DNA of 64,000 nt from Pseudomonas vancouverensis (GTDB lineage: Bacteria; Pseudomonadota; Gammaproteobacteria; Pseudomonadales; Pseudomonadaceae): assembly GCF_004348895.1 (NCBI RefSeq), contig NZ_RRZK01000002.1:124001-188000 (forward strand), in the 5' to 3' direction. Both the position numbers and the translations under genes were made by a program. Within the stretch, counting starts at the first letter, position 1. Every line of letters starts with the position of its first letter. Shown piece by piece: positions 9,766-18,082 of this stretch. The notes beneath the pieces were generated by a model. It did not search any database. It worked only from the letters and a program-made list of their open reading frames with translations, and was not told where the DNA came from.

Positions 9766-10458
9766 ATGCGCGTCGACCGCTTTCTCAGCAACCTGCCCTG
9801 CTTCAACCGCCAGCAAGTGCGGCTGTTGCTGGCGGAAAAACGCGTGCGCATTGACGGCGTGGTGACCAGCAATCCACACAGCGAAGTCCGCGAGTTCAGC
9901 CGCGTCGAGATCGACAATGACGTACTGCAACTCGGCAAACCCCTGCGTCACTTCATGTTGCACAAGCCCGTCGGCTGCGTCAGCGCCACCAAGGACCCGC
10001 AGCACCCGACCGTGCTCGACCTGATCAACGAACCGGACAAGGACGATCTGCACATCGCCGGGCGCCTGGACTTCAACACCACCGGTCTGATGATCATTAC
10101 CAACGACGGCAGCTGGTCGCGGCGCCTGACCCAACCGCGGACCAAACTGCCCAAGGTCTATTACGTCGAAACCGAACAGGACATCGGCCCCGAGTACGCC
10201 GACACCTTCCGCGAAGGGCTGTACTTCGCCTTCGAAGACCTCACCACCCAACCGGCAGTGCTTGAGTTGCTTGGGCCGAAGTCCGCACGCCTGAGCATCG
10301 TCGAAGGCCGCTATCACCAGGTCAAACGCATGTTCGGCCACTTCAACAACAAGGTCACGCGCCTGCACCGCGAACGCATGGGTCCACTGGTGCTCGACGC
10401 AGCGCTGAAACCGGGCGAATACCGCGCGCTAGACAGTCATGAGATCGGATTGATCTAA
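9766..10458 (+). CDS. rsuA: 16S rRNA pseudouridine(516) synthase
   Basis: Isomerises uridine 516 of 16S rRNA. It has 230 residues, with an S4-like RNA-binding domain at about 1-60 (MRVDRFLSNLPCFNRQQVR) and a catalytic domain bearing GRLDFNTTGL, whose Asp is the catalytic residue of the RsuA/RluB/E/F family. The late motif GRYHQVKRMFGHFNNKV is typical of RsuA. Length matches the family. Confidence 0.92.
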   Translation: MRVDRFLSNLPCFNRQQVRLLLAEKRVRIDGVVTSNPHSEVREFSRVEIDNDVLQLGKPLRHFMLHKPVGCVSATKDPQHPTVLDLINEPDKDDLHIAGRLDFNTTGLMIITNDGSWSRRLTQPRTKLPKVYYVETEQDIGPEYADTFREGLYFAFEDLTTQPAVLELLGPKSARLSIVEGRYHQVKRMFGHFNNKVTRLHRERMGPLVLDAALKPGEYRALDSHEIGLI

Positions 10459-10771
10459 GCCGCGACCGCTTAGCAGAAGTTGTCGAACAATTTACCAACG
10501 GCACTTGCGCGATCTGAACTCCCCTGCTTGAATCAGGGCGTCGGCCGAAATGTGACCGATGAGTCACCACATACTTCTAAGAAACTTTTTGCCGGTAGGA
10601 ACCCCCAGGGTTCCGGCCTCACCCGGCAGACTGCCCGCCAATAACAATACCCGTCGACCGGACTGCAGTGGATCGACATGGGCCTGCAAATTCCAAGGCG
10701 TATGCCTACCTGTCACAAAGCTCGTGCAATCTCTTTTTGCGCGCATACCCGCTTGCCAGGAGTCTTATGAC
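10459..10771. other. phaG upstream region, 313 bases
   Basis: No gene is supported here. It contains a perfect hairpin at 10598-10614 (GGAACCC-CCA-GGGTTCC) and an AGGAG ribosome-binding site at 10758-10762. The open frame that runs through it into phaG starts too far upstream and is not conserved in the PhaG family as I know it. No convincing sigma factor site was found. Confidence 0.5.
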
Positions 10772-11656
10772 ATGAGGCCAGAAATCGCTGTGCTGGATAT
10801 ACAGGGTCAGTATCGGGTTTACACGGAGTTCTATCGCGCAGACGCCGCAGAGAAGACCATTATCTTGGTCAACGGCTCGATGGCCACGACTGCGTCGTTT
10901 GCACAAACCGTGAAAAACCTCCACCCGCAGTTCAACGTCGTCTGCTACGACCAGCCCTACGCGGGCCGGTCCAAAGCCCACAACCTGCATGAAAAGATGC
11001 TCACCAAGGAAATCGAAGGGCAGATCCTGCTGGAGCTGATCGACCACTTCGGCGCCGAGCACGTGTTGTCGTTTTCCTGGGGCGGTGCGGCGACCATGAT
11101 GGCGTTGTCGCAACGACCACGGCGCATCGAAAAAGCCGTGATCAGCTCGTTCTCGCCAGTGATCAACTCGCACATGCTCGACTACCTCGAGCGCGGCGTC
11201 GAACACCTCGGCAACCTTGATCGCGACCGCGTCGGCCACCTGGTCAACGACACCATCGGCAAGCACCTGCCGTCGTTGTTCAAGCGCTTCAACTATCGCC
11301 ACGTCAGCTCCCTGGCCGAGCATGAATACGGGCAGATGCACTTCCACATCAACGACGTGCTGCATAGCGATCGCCAGTGCTACCTGCACGCGGCGAAGAA
11401 AATCGACGTGCCGGTGCTGTTCCTCAACGGCGAATGGGACGAATACACCGCCGCCGCCGACGCCCGGTTGTTCGCCAACCACGTGCAGCACAGCACGTTC
11501 AGCACCCTGCAGGCCACCGGTCACTTTCTCGACATGGAGCACAAGGCCGCCTGCCGGGACAGCCGCAACGCACTGATGGGCTTCCTCAAACCGGCCCAGT
11601 ACGACAGCCGACCGCGTCACCACAACCTCCAGGAACACCATGCACTGGCAAGCTGA
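10772..11656 (+). CDS. phaG: (R)-3-hydroxydecanoyl-ACP thioesterase/transacylase PhaG
   Basis: Links de novo fatty acid synthesis to medium-chain polyhydroxyalkanoate by taking 3-hydroxyacyl groups off ACP. It is an alpha/beta hydrolase of 294 residues, closely related to RhlA. The start MRPEIAVLDIQGQYRVYTEF and the segments VNGSMATTASFAQTV, FSWGGA, NDTIGKHLPSLFKRFNYRH and GHFLDME are as I know them from Pseudomonas putida PhaG, which has about 295 residues. I chose ATG 10772 for that match and the AGGAG at 10758; ATG 10766 six bases earlier is out of frame. It appears to be a single-gene transcript with a long leader. Confidence 0.93.
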   Translation: MRPEIAVLDIQGQYRVYTEFYRADAAEKTIILVNGSMATTASFAQTVKNLHPQFNVVCYDQPYAGRSKAHNLHEKMLTKEIEGQILLELIDHFGAEHVLSFSWGGAATMMALSQRPRRIEKAVISSFSPVINSHMLDYLERGVEHLGNLDRDRVGHLVNDTIGKHLPSLFKRFNYRHVSSLAEHEYGQMHFHINDVLHSDRQCYLHAAKKIDVPVLFLNGEWDEYTAAADARLFANHVQHSTFSTLQATGHFLDMEHKAACRDSRNALMGFLKPAQYDSRPRHHNLQEHHALAS

Positions 11657-11663
11657 AACAGAG

Positions 11664-11731
11664 TCATCGCGAGCAAGCCCCGCGCTACAGCGTTAACGCC
11701 GTCCTGTAGACGCCAGGCTTGCCCGCGATCG
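11664..11731. repeat. degenerate REP pair
   Basis: ATCGCGAGCAAGCCCC at the left and CCAGGCTTGCCCGCGAT at the right form imperfect inverted arms similar to the REPINs elsewhere in the window, with the outer ends eroded. It sits between phaG and the tRNA gene. Confidence 0.55.
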
Positions 11732-11837
11732 ACCGTCGCGCTGTGCCTGATCTTCCGTTACACCCGCGCTAAACCCGCCCCACACAAAGAAAAACTTCAA
11801 ATCCCCCGCCGTATCTGGTACAAAGTCAGCGCTCTGA

Positions 11838-11911
11838 GCGGGTGTCGTATAATGGCATTACTCCAGCTTCCCAAGCTGATAACGAGGGTTCGATTCCCTT
11901 CACCCGCTCCA
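11838..11911 (+). tRNA. tRNA-Gly(CCC)
   Basis: A full cloverleaf can be folded: acceptor arms GCGGGTG and CACCCGC, an anticodon stem CAGC/GCTG enclosing the loop TTCCCAA (anticodon CCC), a T-arm GAGGGTTCGATTCCCTT, and an encoded CCA at 11909-11911. A rho-independent terminator follows at 11965. Confidence 0.95.
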
Positions 11912-11964
11912 ATCGAATTTTGATCTCACGTCAGGGTGGTTTTTGACGGGGGATGCAGAGACAG

Positions 11965-11994
11965 AAAAAACCGGTCCAAGTGGCCGGTTTTTTT
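11965..11994 (+). terminator. rho-independent terminator after tRNA-Gly
   Basis: AAAAAACCGG and CCGGTTTTTTT form a strong stem ending in a T run, about 55 bases after the tRNA. The short open frame passing through this hairpin is not a gene. Confidence 0.85.
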
Positions 11995-12148
11995 GTGCCT
12001 GGCATTTTGCTTCACGTCCTCTCTGAAACGCCTGGCAATACACAAAGCCAATCGGATCAGGCCTGCGCAAAGCCATTACAACGACTCACTTCTACACTCG
12101 GCTTCTGACGCTTCCCCCCCCCACAGGGTGGATTTGGTGGTTATAGTG

Positions 12149-12176
12149 TTGATAACGAGAAATCAGTAGGTATAGT
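12149..12176 (+). promoter_or_regulatory. predicted sigma-70 promoter of hicAB
   Basis: TTGATA at 12149-12154 and TATAGT at 12171-12176 are separated by 16 bases, about 30 bases upstream of the hicA ribosome-binding site. The flanking GGTTATA and TATAGTAACC look like an imperfect dyad and could be the HicB operator. Confidence 0.5.
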
Positions 12177-12207
12177 AACCACAAGCACACCACAGGGAGG
12201 TGATGCG

Positions 12208-12384
12208 AACAGCCGATTTTTGATTAGCCAACTCGTTGCGGACGGCTGGTATCTGGTGAGAGTCAGAGGCAGTCATCACCACTTCAAACACCCGACAAAG
12301 CCCGGGCTGGTGACAGTCCCTCACCCAAAGAAAGACCTGCTCAAGAAAACGGCCCTCAGTATTTTGCAACAGGCGTTGCTCTAA
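12208..12384 (+). pseudogene. hicA: HicA toxin gene with lost start codon
   Basis: The frame encodes 58 residues beginning NSRFLISQLVADGWYLV, then VRGSHHHFKHP and VTVPHPKKDL, the HicA mRNA-interferase fold including the active-site histidine in the GSHHHFKHP motif. No ATG or GTG exists in this frame. The GGAGG at 12196-12200 points to an ATG just before 12208, where the bases are now GCG; loss of AT from GCATGAAC would produce the present GCGAAC. The nearby ATG at 12203 is out of frame and gives a six-residue peptide ending at TGA 12221-12223. The only remaining in-frame candidate is TTG 12220, which overlaps that stop. The toxin is probably silent or very weakly made. Confidence 0.8.
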
Positions 12385-12420
12385 GGAGCCCGTCCCGCTC
12401 AGTCCGCGGAGGACAAAAAC

Positions 12421-12828
12421 ATGCTGTACCCAATTGCTATCTCAATGGGCGACGAACAACACGCGTGGGGCGTTGAAGTCCCCGATATTCCGGGATGTTT
12501 TTCAGCAGGCGAAGACCTGGATGACGCGATGGCCATGGCGCGGGAAGCCATTGAAGGCCACTTCGAAATACTGGCCGAAGACGGCTCGCAGATTCCACCC
12601 GCGAATAAAGTGACCTTGCACGCAGCCAATCCGAAGTACGCAGGGTGTGCATGGGCTCTGGTGGATATTGATGTCACCAAGTATTTGGGAAAGGCCCAGA
12701 AGTTGAACATCACCTTGCCTGGCTACCTGCTCAACCGAATTGACGAGTACGTCTTGCATCATCCGGAAGAAAAAAGCCGGTCAGGCTTTCTGGCCTCGGC
12801 AGCGCTCAAGGTATTGCAGCAGAGTTGA
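12421..12828 (+). CDS. hicB: HicB antitoxin
   Basis: This 135-residue antitoxin of a type II HicAB pair neutralises HicA and represses the operon. The N-terminal HicB fold contains VEVPDIPGCFSAGEDLDDA and AREAIEGHFEIL, and the C-terminal part (LNITLPGYLLNRIDEYV) resembles a ribbon-helix-helix DNA-binding domain. GGAGG at 12408 lies 8 bases before ATG 12421. It follows the damaged hicA by 36 bases and is itself intact. Confidence 0.92.
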   Translation: MLYPIAISMGDEQHAWGVEVPDIPGCFSAGEDLDDAMAMAREAIEGHFEILAEDGSQIPPANKVTLHAANPKYAGCAWALVDIDVTKYLGKAQKLNITLPGYLLNRIDEYVLHHPEEKSRSGFLASAALKVLQQS

Positions 12829-12887
12829 TGGATCAAATTAACACCAGCCGGTCCTGGTGACCGGCCTTCCACCTGCGGGATTTGTAC

Positions 12888-13616
12888 ATGACCCAAAACA
12901 TCTACGACGACCCAAAATTTTTCCAGGGCTACAGCCAGATGGCCCGCTCCATCTCTGGCCTCGACGCCGCCCCTGAATGGCCGGCACTCCAGGCCATGCT
13001 GCCGCCCATGCAAGGCCTGAACGTGATCGACCTCGGTTGCGGCTACGGCTGGTTCTGTCGCTGGGCCAGTGAGCAAGGTGCTGCGAGCGTATTGGGGCTG
13101 GATGTGTCGCAGAAGATGCTGGATCAGGCGCGCAAGACCACCACTGCGTCGAACATCCGTTACGAACGCGCGGACCTTGAACAATTGGATCTGCCTGCCG
13201 CCAGTTTCGACCTGGCCTACAGCTCCCTGGCACTGCATTACATCAAAGACCTGCCAGGGCTGTTCGCGAAGATTCATACGGCACTGAAACCCGGCTCGCG
13301 TTTGGTGTTTTCCATCGAGCATCCGATCTTCATGGCGCCGCGCAATCCGGGCTGGATCATCGACGCCGAGGGACGCAAGCGTTGGCCGGTGGACAGTTAT
13401 CAGATGGAAGGCGAACGTGTCACGAATTGGCTGGCAGACGGTGTGATCAAGCAGCATCGCACCTTGGGCACATTGCTCAACAGCCTGATAACCGCGGGGT
13501 TCAGTATCCAGCATGTCAACGAATGGGGGCCGTTGGATGCCGAGGTGGCCGCACAACCCGCGCTGGCTGAGGAACGGGAACGGCCGATGATGCTGTTGGT
13601 GGGCGTAGAGCGTTGA
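12888..13616 (+). CDS. SAM-dependent methyltransferase
   Basis: A class I methyltransferase of 242 residues with the SAM-binding motif VIDLGCGYGWFCRWA near residue 45 and the acidic LGLDVSQKML strand after it. The segment YSSLALHYIKDL is typical of the Methyltransf_11 family. The substrate cannot be told. Start ATG 12888 (MTQNIYDD) is chosen over a TTG two codons upstream. It is convergent with tam, with a REP hairpin in between. Confidence 0.85.
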   Translation: MTQNIYDDPKFFQGYSQMARSISGLDAAPEWPALQAMLPPMQGLNVIDLGCGYGWFCRWASEQGAASVLGLDVSQKMLDQARKTTTASNIRYERADLEQLDLPAASFDLAYSSLALHYIKDLPGLFAKIHTALKPGSRLVFSIEHPIFMAPRNPGWIIDAEGRKRWPVDSYQMEGERVTNWLADGVIKQHRTLGTLLNSLITAGFSIQHVNEWGPLDAEVAAQPALAEERERPMMLLVGVER

Positions 13617-13640
13617 TGGAGAAAAACCAAAGTCGATCGA

Positions 13641-13670
13641 ACCTGTAGGAGCAAGCTCGCTCCTACAGGT
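13641..13670. repeat. single REP hairpin, possible bidirectional terminator
   Basis: ACCTGTAGGAGC and GCTCCTACAGGT are perfect 12-base arms around a 6-base loop, followed by TTTTG. It lies between two convergent genes and could end transcription from both sides. Confidence 0.8.
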
Positions 13671-13681
13671 TTTGTGTCGTG

Positions 13682-14452
13682 TCAGCGTGTGGCAACAATG
13701 AACAGCCGCGGAAACGGCAACAGCACCGAACCATCGGCCAACGCCGGATAGGCCTGTACAATCGCCGCCTCATATTGCTTCAGGTATTGCGCCCGCTGCG
13801 TCTCATCCAGAGGATCGAGAAACGGCCGCAAACCACTGCCCTTGAACCACTCCACCACACCGGCTGCGCCCGCGGCGAGCGGGTGATGGTAAGTGGTCCG
13901 CCAGATATCCACCCGCGCGCAGTGCGGACGCAGCATCGAGTAGTAACCGCTGGCGCTCTCCATCTCGGTCCGCAACCCGGCCGCTCCAGTCAGTTTGCCT
14001 GCCCATGGACCATCCGCTGCCACTTCGCGCATCAAGCGGTGGGAATGCTCATTGAGGTTGTCCGGCATCTGGATCGCCAGGCTGCCACCGGGCGCCAGTT
14101 TGCTCACCAGCGCGGGCAGCAATGTCGCGTGATCGGGCAACCATTGCAGCACCGCGTTGGCGAAAATCACATCGAACGGACCAGGCTCGCTCCAGGTATC
14201 GATATCGGCCATATCGAATTGAACCTGCGGCAGACGTTTGCGCGCGGCCTCGATCATGTCGGCGGAACTGTCCAGCCCGCGCACCGTGGCGTTGGCAAAA
14301 CGTTCCACCAGCAACTCGGTGGAGTTGCCCGGACCACAACCAATGTCGATGGCCGAGCGCACATCGCCTGCGGGAACAGCCGCCAGCAGATCCCGGGCGG
14401 GTCGGGTGCGTTCATCTTCAAAAGCGACGTACTGCTTGGCGGACCAGCTCAT
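13682..14452 (-). CDS. tam: trans-aconitate 2-methyltransferase
   Basis: Methylates trans-aconitate, an inhibitor of the TCA cycle. It has 256 residues with SAM motif AIDIGCGPGNSTELL, then FDVIFANAVLQWLPDH, SLAIQMPDN, VDIWRTTYHHPL and a C-terminal FPRLFIVA, which together are the hallmarks of Tam as in E. coli. It is transcribed alone, divergent from the next gene. Confidence 0.92.
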   Translation of the reverse strand: MSWSAKQYVAFEDERTRPARDLLAAVPAGDVRSAIDIGCGPGNSTELLVERFANATVRGLDSSADMIEAARKRLPQVQFDMADIDTWSEPGPFDVIFANAVLQWLPDHATLLPALVSKLAPGGSLAIQMPDNLNEHSHRLMREVAADGPWAGKLTGAAGLRTEMESASGYYSMLRPHCARVDIWRTTYHHPLAAGAAGVVEWFKGSGLRPFLDPLDETQRAQYLKQYEAAIVQAYPALADGSVLLPFPRLFIVATR

Positions 14453-14622
14453 TGCGTTCTCCTGTCGGGGCGATTTCCTCGGGATCGCTACGATACCTCG
14501 TCGAGCGGGTGTTGCCCTATCCCGACCTTCGGCGCAGATCAGTTCTGTTGCTCGATACGGACAGAATTATCAGCACTCTCGCGATGTCAGAAAAGCAGGC
14601 CCCTCCAACAAGGAACACGATC

Positions 14623-15027
14623 ATGTCATTCGCCAAAGTCGCACAGAAACTCGCCCTGTGGGCCGGCAGTCCGCGGACGTTCCTGGGGGCGATCATTCTG
14701 ATTTTTCTGTGGGGGTTGAGCGGGCCGGTTTTTCATTTCAACGACACCTGGCAACTGATCATCAACACCTCGACCACCATCATTACTTTCCTGATGGTGT
14801 TCCTGATCCAGAACACGCAAAACCGCGACACCGATATCCTGCACCTGAAAATCGATGAATTGTTGCGTGTGACCAAGGAGGCGCAAAATGCCATGCTCGG
14901 CCTCGAGGCGCTGGATCTCAAGCAACTGGAAGCCCTGAGAAAGCAGTATCGGGAACTGGGCGAAGGCGAGACCGTTTGCCTGGACAAAACGCCCACTGAA
15001 ACACCGGAAAAGCCCAAACTTGAATAG
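14623..15027 (+). CDS. low-affinity iron permease family membrane protein
   Basis: A 134-residue protein with two membrane helices (near residues 20-37 and 45-62) and a charged C-terminal tail. The segments NDTWQLIINTSTTIITFLMV and QNTQNRDT are characteristic of the bacterial low-affinity iron permease family; transport itself is not proven for these small members. AAGGAACAC precedes ATG 14623; an in-frame ATG at 14584 is possible but has a weaker ribosome site. Confidence 0.82.
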   Translation: MSFAKVAQKLALWAGSPRTFLGAIILIFLWGLSGPVFHFNDTWQLIINTSTTIITFLMVFLIQNTQNRDTDILHLKIDELLRVTKEAQNAMLGLEALDLKQLEALRKQYRELGEGETVCLDKTPTETPEKPKLE

Positions 15028-15081
15028 GCGCTGCCCAGGGGCCTGCGCGGGTGACTGAGCGTCACCGGCGCAACCCGGCAC

Positions 15082-15585
15082 TTAGCGACTGGCTTGCAGC
15101 GCCTTGGCCATCTGCAAATGACTTTGCAGTTTCGGCAGGGTTTCTTCGGCAAACGCCTTGATCTGCGGCACATCGGTGGTTTGCGCCTCCTGCTGAAGCT
15201 GATCGATGGCTTCCTGAGTGGTTTTCACCTGATTGGCCGCGTAGGCCTGATCAAAATTCGCACCCTCCAGCACTTCCGGCATCAAGGCCTTGGCCTTTTC
15301 CACGACCTCTTCGCGCGGGGCGACCGGCAGGTCCAGTTGCTTGGCGATTTTCGCCAGGTGCTGATTGGCCGTGGTGCGATCGTTGATCACGACAATGGTG
15401 TAGTCCTTGATCTCTTTGGACTCGGACTTCTGATGCGCCAGGCGACTGGCTTCGATATCGGCAATGCCCTTGGCCGAGGCATCGTCGATGAATTCGGCGG
15501 GGGTCTGGGCAAAGGCACTGCTGGCACACAGGCCCAGTAACAGGATGAAACCGCTGTTGCGTAATCGGGTGGCCATCCGTTTCAT
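15082..15585 (-). CDS. DUF4142 periplasmic protein
   Basis: A 167-residue secreted protein: signal peptide through about residue 26 (LLLGLCASSAFAQ), then a helical DUF4142 domain of the ferritin-like type. It has no recognised enzyme residues. GAGGAG lies 9 bases before ATG 15585; a longer start at 15609 is less likely. It sits 74 bases from the KGG gene on the same strand, and DUF4142 and KGG proteins are both commonly stress-associated. Confidence 0.82.
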   Translation of the reverse strand: MKRMATRLRNSGFILLLGLCASSAFAQTPAEFIDDASAKGIADIEASRLAHQKSESKEIKDYTIVVINDRTTANQHLAKIAKQLDLPVAPREEVVEKAKALMPEVLEGANFDQAYAANQVKTTQEAIDQLQQEAQTTDVPQIKAFAEETLPKLQSHLQMAKALQASR

Positions 15586-15659
15586 GGTCGCGCCCTCCTC
15601 GTTGAACATTCAAACGGGAGCTTTCGCTCCCGCTTCTCAATCAAAACCATCACGATCCA

Positions 15660-15815
15660 TTACTTGGATTTCTGTCCTGGCTTACGGCCCATATCGGGTT
15701 TTGGCTCTTTATCGACAGTGGTCGTGGTGGTTTTCCCACCTTTGCGACCTGCTTCAGACGCCTTGGTTCGATCGTTGGCGAAGTTTCCGGAGTTCGAGTT
15801 TCTTGAGTTAGGCAT
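15660..15815 (-). CDS. small KGG-motif stress protein
   Basis: A 51-residue hydrophilic protein, MPNSRNSNSGNFANDRTK at the start, then ASEAGRKGGKTT and a lysine-rich tail. The KGG motif places it in the general stress family related to con-10. A strong AGAGGAAG site precedes ATG 15815. Confidence 0.75.
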   Translation of the reverse strand: MPNSRNSNSGNFANDRTKASEAGRKGGKTTTTTVDKEPKPDMGRKPGQKSK

Positions 15816-15933
15816 GATTCTCTTCCTCTTGGTGGTAATCGCGGCGAGCTGTAGCCCGCATAGAATCTGAATGGAGGCGTCGCAAAAGGTTTAGAGAAAT
15901 CGGCGGATGCCGCGACGAACGGCGATCGGTCCT

Positions 15934-17280
15934 TCAGACCTGCCCGAGATGATGGGTGCGCTTGGCGCTGTACATCGCTTCGTCGGCGTGCCTGAACAGT
16001 TGTTTTTCGTCGGTGCCGTGATCCGGGAATCGAGCGACGCCGATACTCGACTGAATGTTCAGGCTATGCCCGTCCAGCCGCAGGGGCTGGGCCAGGACCT
16101 GGCGGATTTTCCCGACCACGGTGTCGGTGTCTACCGAGGCCTGGATGCTGTGCAGCAACACGACAAATTCATCGCCGCCGATGCGCGCCACGGTATCGGT
16201 TTCCCGCACGCAGCCCTTGAGGCGATTGGCCACTGCTTGCAGGAGCATGTCGCCCACCCCATGGCCGAGGGTGTCATTGACCTGTTTGAAACGGTCAAGA
16301 TCAACGTACAGCAGGGCCATGCGTCCCTTGTCGCGCCGGGCCGTTTCCAGGGATGCCTTGAGCCGTTCACGCAGCAATTCGCGATTGGGCAGCTGGGTCA
16401 ACTGGTCGTATTGGGCCATGCGCTCCAGGCGCGCGTGCAACTGCTTGCGCTCGATGGCGGTGGCCACCTGGGCGCAGACGTATTGCAGCAACTCCTTGTC
16501 CTGCTCGGTATAGCGTTCGCCACCGGGAATGCTCTTGACGATCAAGGCGCCGATGGTGCCCTTCTGCGCGTTCAGCGGCACACCCAGCCAGCACGATGCA
16601 GGCTGCCCGCTCACCACGACCTCGAACCCCGCCGGTGCTTCCTGCTGCTCCGGGGTCAGCAGGATCGGCTGACCGCTGCGGATGACTTCGGCGCACAGGC
16701 GTTCGGTGAGCGTGCCGGGTTGTTCCGGTTGTGGCTCATGATCGTCGACGTGATAGGGAAAATTCAGCTGCGCGCAGTGCTCATCGTACAGCGCCACGGA
16801 GAAATTCAGCGCCGGCAACCATTCACCGATGATCAGGTGAATGCGCTTGAACAGCGCCAGCAGATCCTCCGCCGCATGTGCCGCTTCGGAAATCGCGTAC
16901 AACGCCGCCTGCCGGGATTCGGCCAGCTTGCGCTCGGTGATGTCGCGGGCCACGGCAACACGCAACTGGTCGACTTCGGACCAGCGCGCCGACCAGAGGA
17001 TATGCACCACCCGGCCGTCCTTGCGCAGGTAGCGGTTCTCGAAATTGAGCTTGGGCTCACCGGCCATGATCTCTCGCGCGGCATCGAGGGTGCGCTGGCG
17101 GTCGGCCGGGTGCACCAGTTCAATCATCGACTGGCCGATCAGCTCGGCGGGGCTATAGCCGAAAATGCGTTCGCAGGCCGCGCTGACAAAGACGAAGCGC
17201 CCTTGCTTGTCCACCGCACACACGGCGTCCAGCAACAGGTCAATGTAACTCGCCAGCGGCGCGGAGTTTCGGCTGTCCAT
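15934..17280 (-). CDS. PAS-GAF diguanylate cyclase
   Basis: A cytosolic cyclic di-GMP synthase of 448 residues with no membrane helices: PAS domain at about 8-125 ending in the PAC-like VARDITERK, GAF domain at about 140-285, then GGDEF from about 300. The catalytic motif is an intact GGDEF, and RETD five residues earlier forms the inhibitory RxxD site. No EAL domain follows. Confidence 0.92.
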   Translation of the reverse strand: MDSRNSAPLASYIDLLLDAVCAVDKQGRFVFVSAACERIFGYSPAELIGQSMIELVHPADRQRTLDAAREIMAGEPKLNFENRYLRKDGRVVHILWSARWSEVDQLRVAVARDITERKLAESRQAALYAISEAAHAAEDLLALFKRIHLIIGEWLPALNFSVALYDEHCAQLNFPYHVDDHEPQPEQPGTLTERLCAEVIRSGQPILLTPEQQEAPAGFEVVVSGQPASCWLGVPLNAQKGTIGALIVKSIPGGERYTEQDKELLQYVCAQVATAIERKQLHARLERMAQYDQLTQLPNRELLRERLKASLETARRDKGRMALLYVDLDRFKQVNDTLGHGVGDMLLQAVANRLKGCVRETDTVARIGGDEFVVLLHSIQASVDTDTVVGKIRQVLAQPLRLDGHSLNIQSSIGVARFPDHGTDEKQLFRHADEAMYSAKRTHHLGQV

Positions 17281-17359
17281 GGTTCAGTGTGGTTATCCGC
17301 AAAGTGCAGCGCTCATCCACCGTCCGTGCCCAGTCTGCCGCGCATCCTTGCCCTTGTGT

Positions 17360-17998
17360 TCAAGCTTTGTTCGGCATCAACCCCGGCAACGCATGCACCA
17401 GCGCGTTGATGGCGAAACCGATGAACATCACCCCGCACAGCCGAGTGATTGCCAGTTCATGGCGCTGGTACAAGGTACGCACGCGCCTGGCACCGACGAC
17501 GCCAATGAGAATAGCGTAGGCGAGCAATCCGCCAATGAAACTCAGTGCGATCAACGCCGGCAGCATGGACCAGTTGAGCAACTCGGCACGGCTCGACAAC
17601 AACGCTGTAAAGGTCGCCACCGCCACCGGATAGGCCTTGGGATTGGTCAGGCCGAACAGGATGCCATGCCAGAACGGCTGTCGCGCCGGGCCTTGGGGCG
17701 CATCACCGTTGCTGCGCCGGGCACGCACCGCACGCCAGCCGAGCCAGAACAGATACAGGCCGCTGAGCACGCCCAGCACATCGAATGCGGTGCTGCCGAT
17801 CTCCCGCGCACCGACAATGGCAATCAACGCCGTGCTGCACCAGACCACATCGCCCAGCAAATGCCCGCACAGGAATCCTGCCCCGGCCCGCCGTCCATGG
17901 GCCGCACCTATGCCGAACACCGCCAGCACGCCAGGCCCCGGGGTGATGCCATAGATAAAACCCGAGGCCAGCACGGCCATAAGCAATGAGGGGGTCAT
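17360..17998 (-). CDS. LysE/RhtB family amino-acid exporter
   Basis: A 212-residue inner-membrane protein with about six hydrophobic helices and the family N-terminus SGFIYGITPGPGVLAVFGIG (conserved TPGP), plus a later GLTNPKAY segment. It exports an amino acid or a related compound that cannot be named from sequence. Confidence 0.88.
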   Translation of the reverse strand: MTPSLLMAVLASGFIYGITPGPGVLAVFGIGAAHGRRAGAGFLCGHLLGDVVWCSTALIAIVGAREIGSTAFDVLGVLSGLYLFWLGWRAVRARRSNGDAPQGPARQPFWHGILFGLTNPKAYPVAVATFTALLSSRAELLNWSMLPALIALSFIGGLLAYAILIGVVGARRVRTLYQRHELAITRLCGVMFIGFAINALVHALPGLMPNKA

Positions 17999-18082
17999 GG
18001 GAGGTCCTTTTGAGCGACGAGGTGAATGAGCGTCAGTCTATATCAGCTTCAGCGGCGCAGAATGCCGGGGGATTGAAGAAAT

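Noticed and set aside
10510..10545. Possible AlgU (sigma-22) promoter for phaG
   Set aside because: GAACTC is close to the -35 consensus, but no TCTGA-like -10 follows at 16-17 bases.
11936..12169. 77-codon open frame after the tRNA
   Set aside because: It runs through the tRNA terminator hairpin and has no ribosome site or recognisable product.
11838..12828. An integrated element at tRNA-Gly carrying hicAB
   Set aside because: No integrase and no repeat of the tRNA 3' end were seen downstream in the window.
15907..17409. 500-codon open frame antisense to the PAS-GAF diguanylate cyclase
   Set aside because: Shadow frame; the sense protein has all expected domains.
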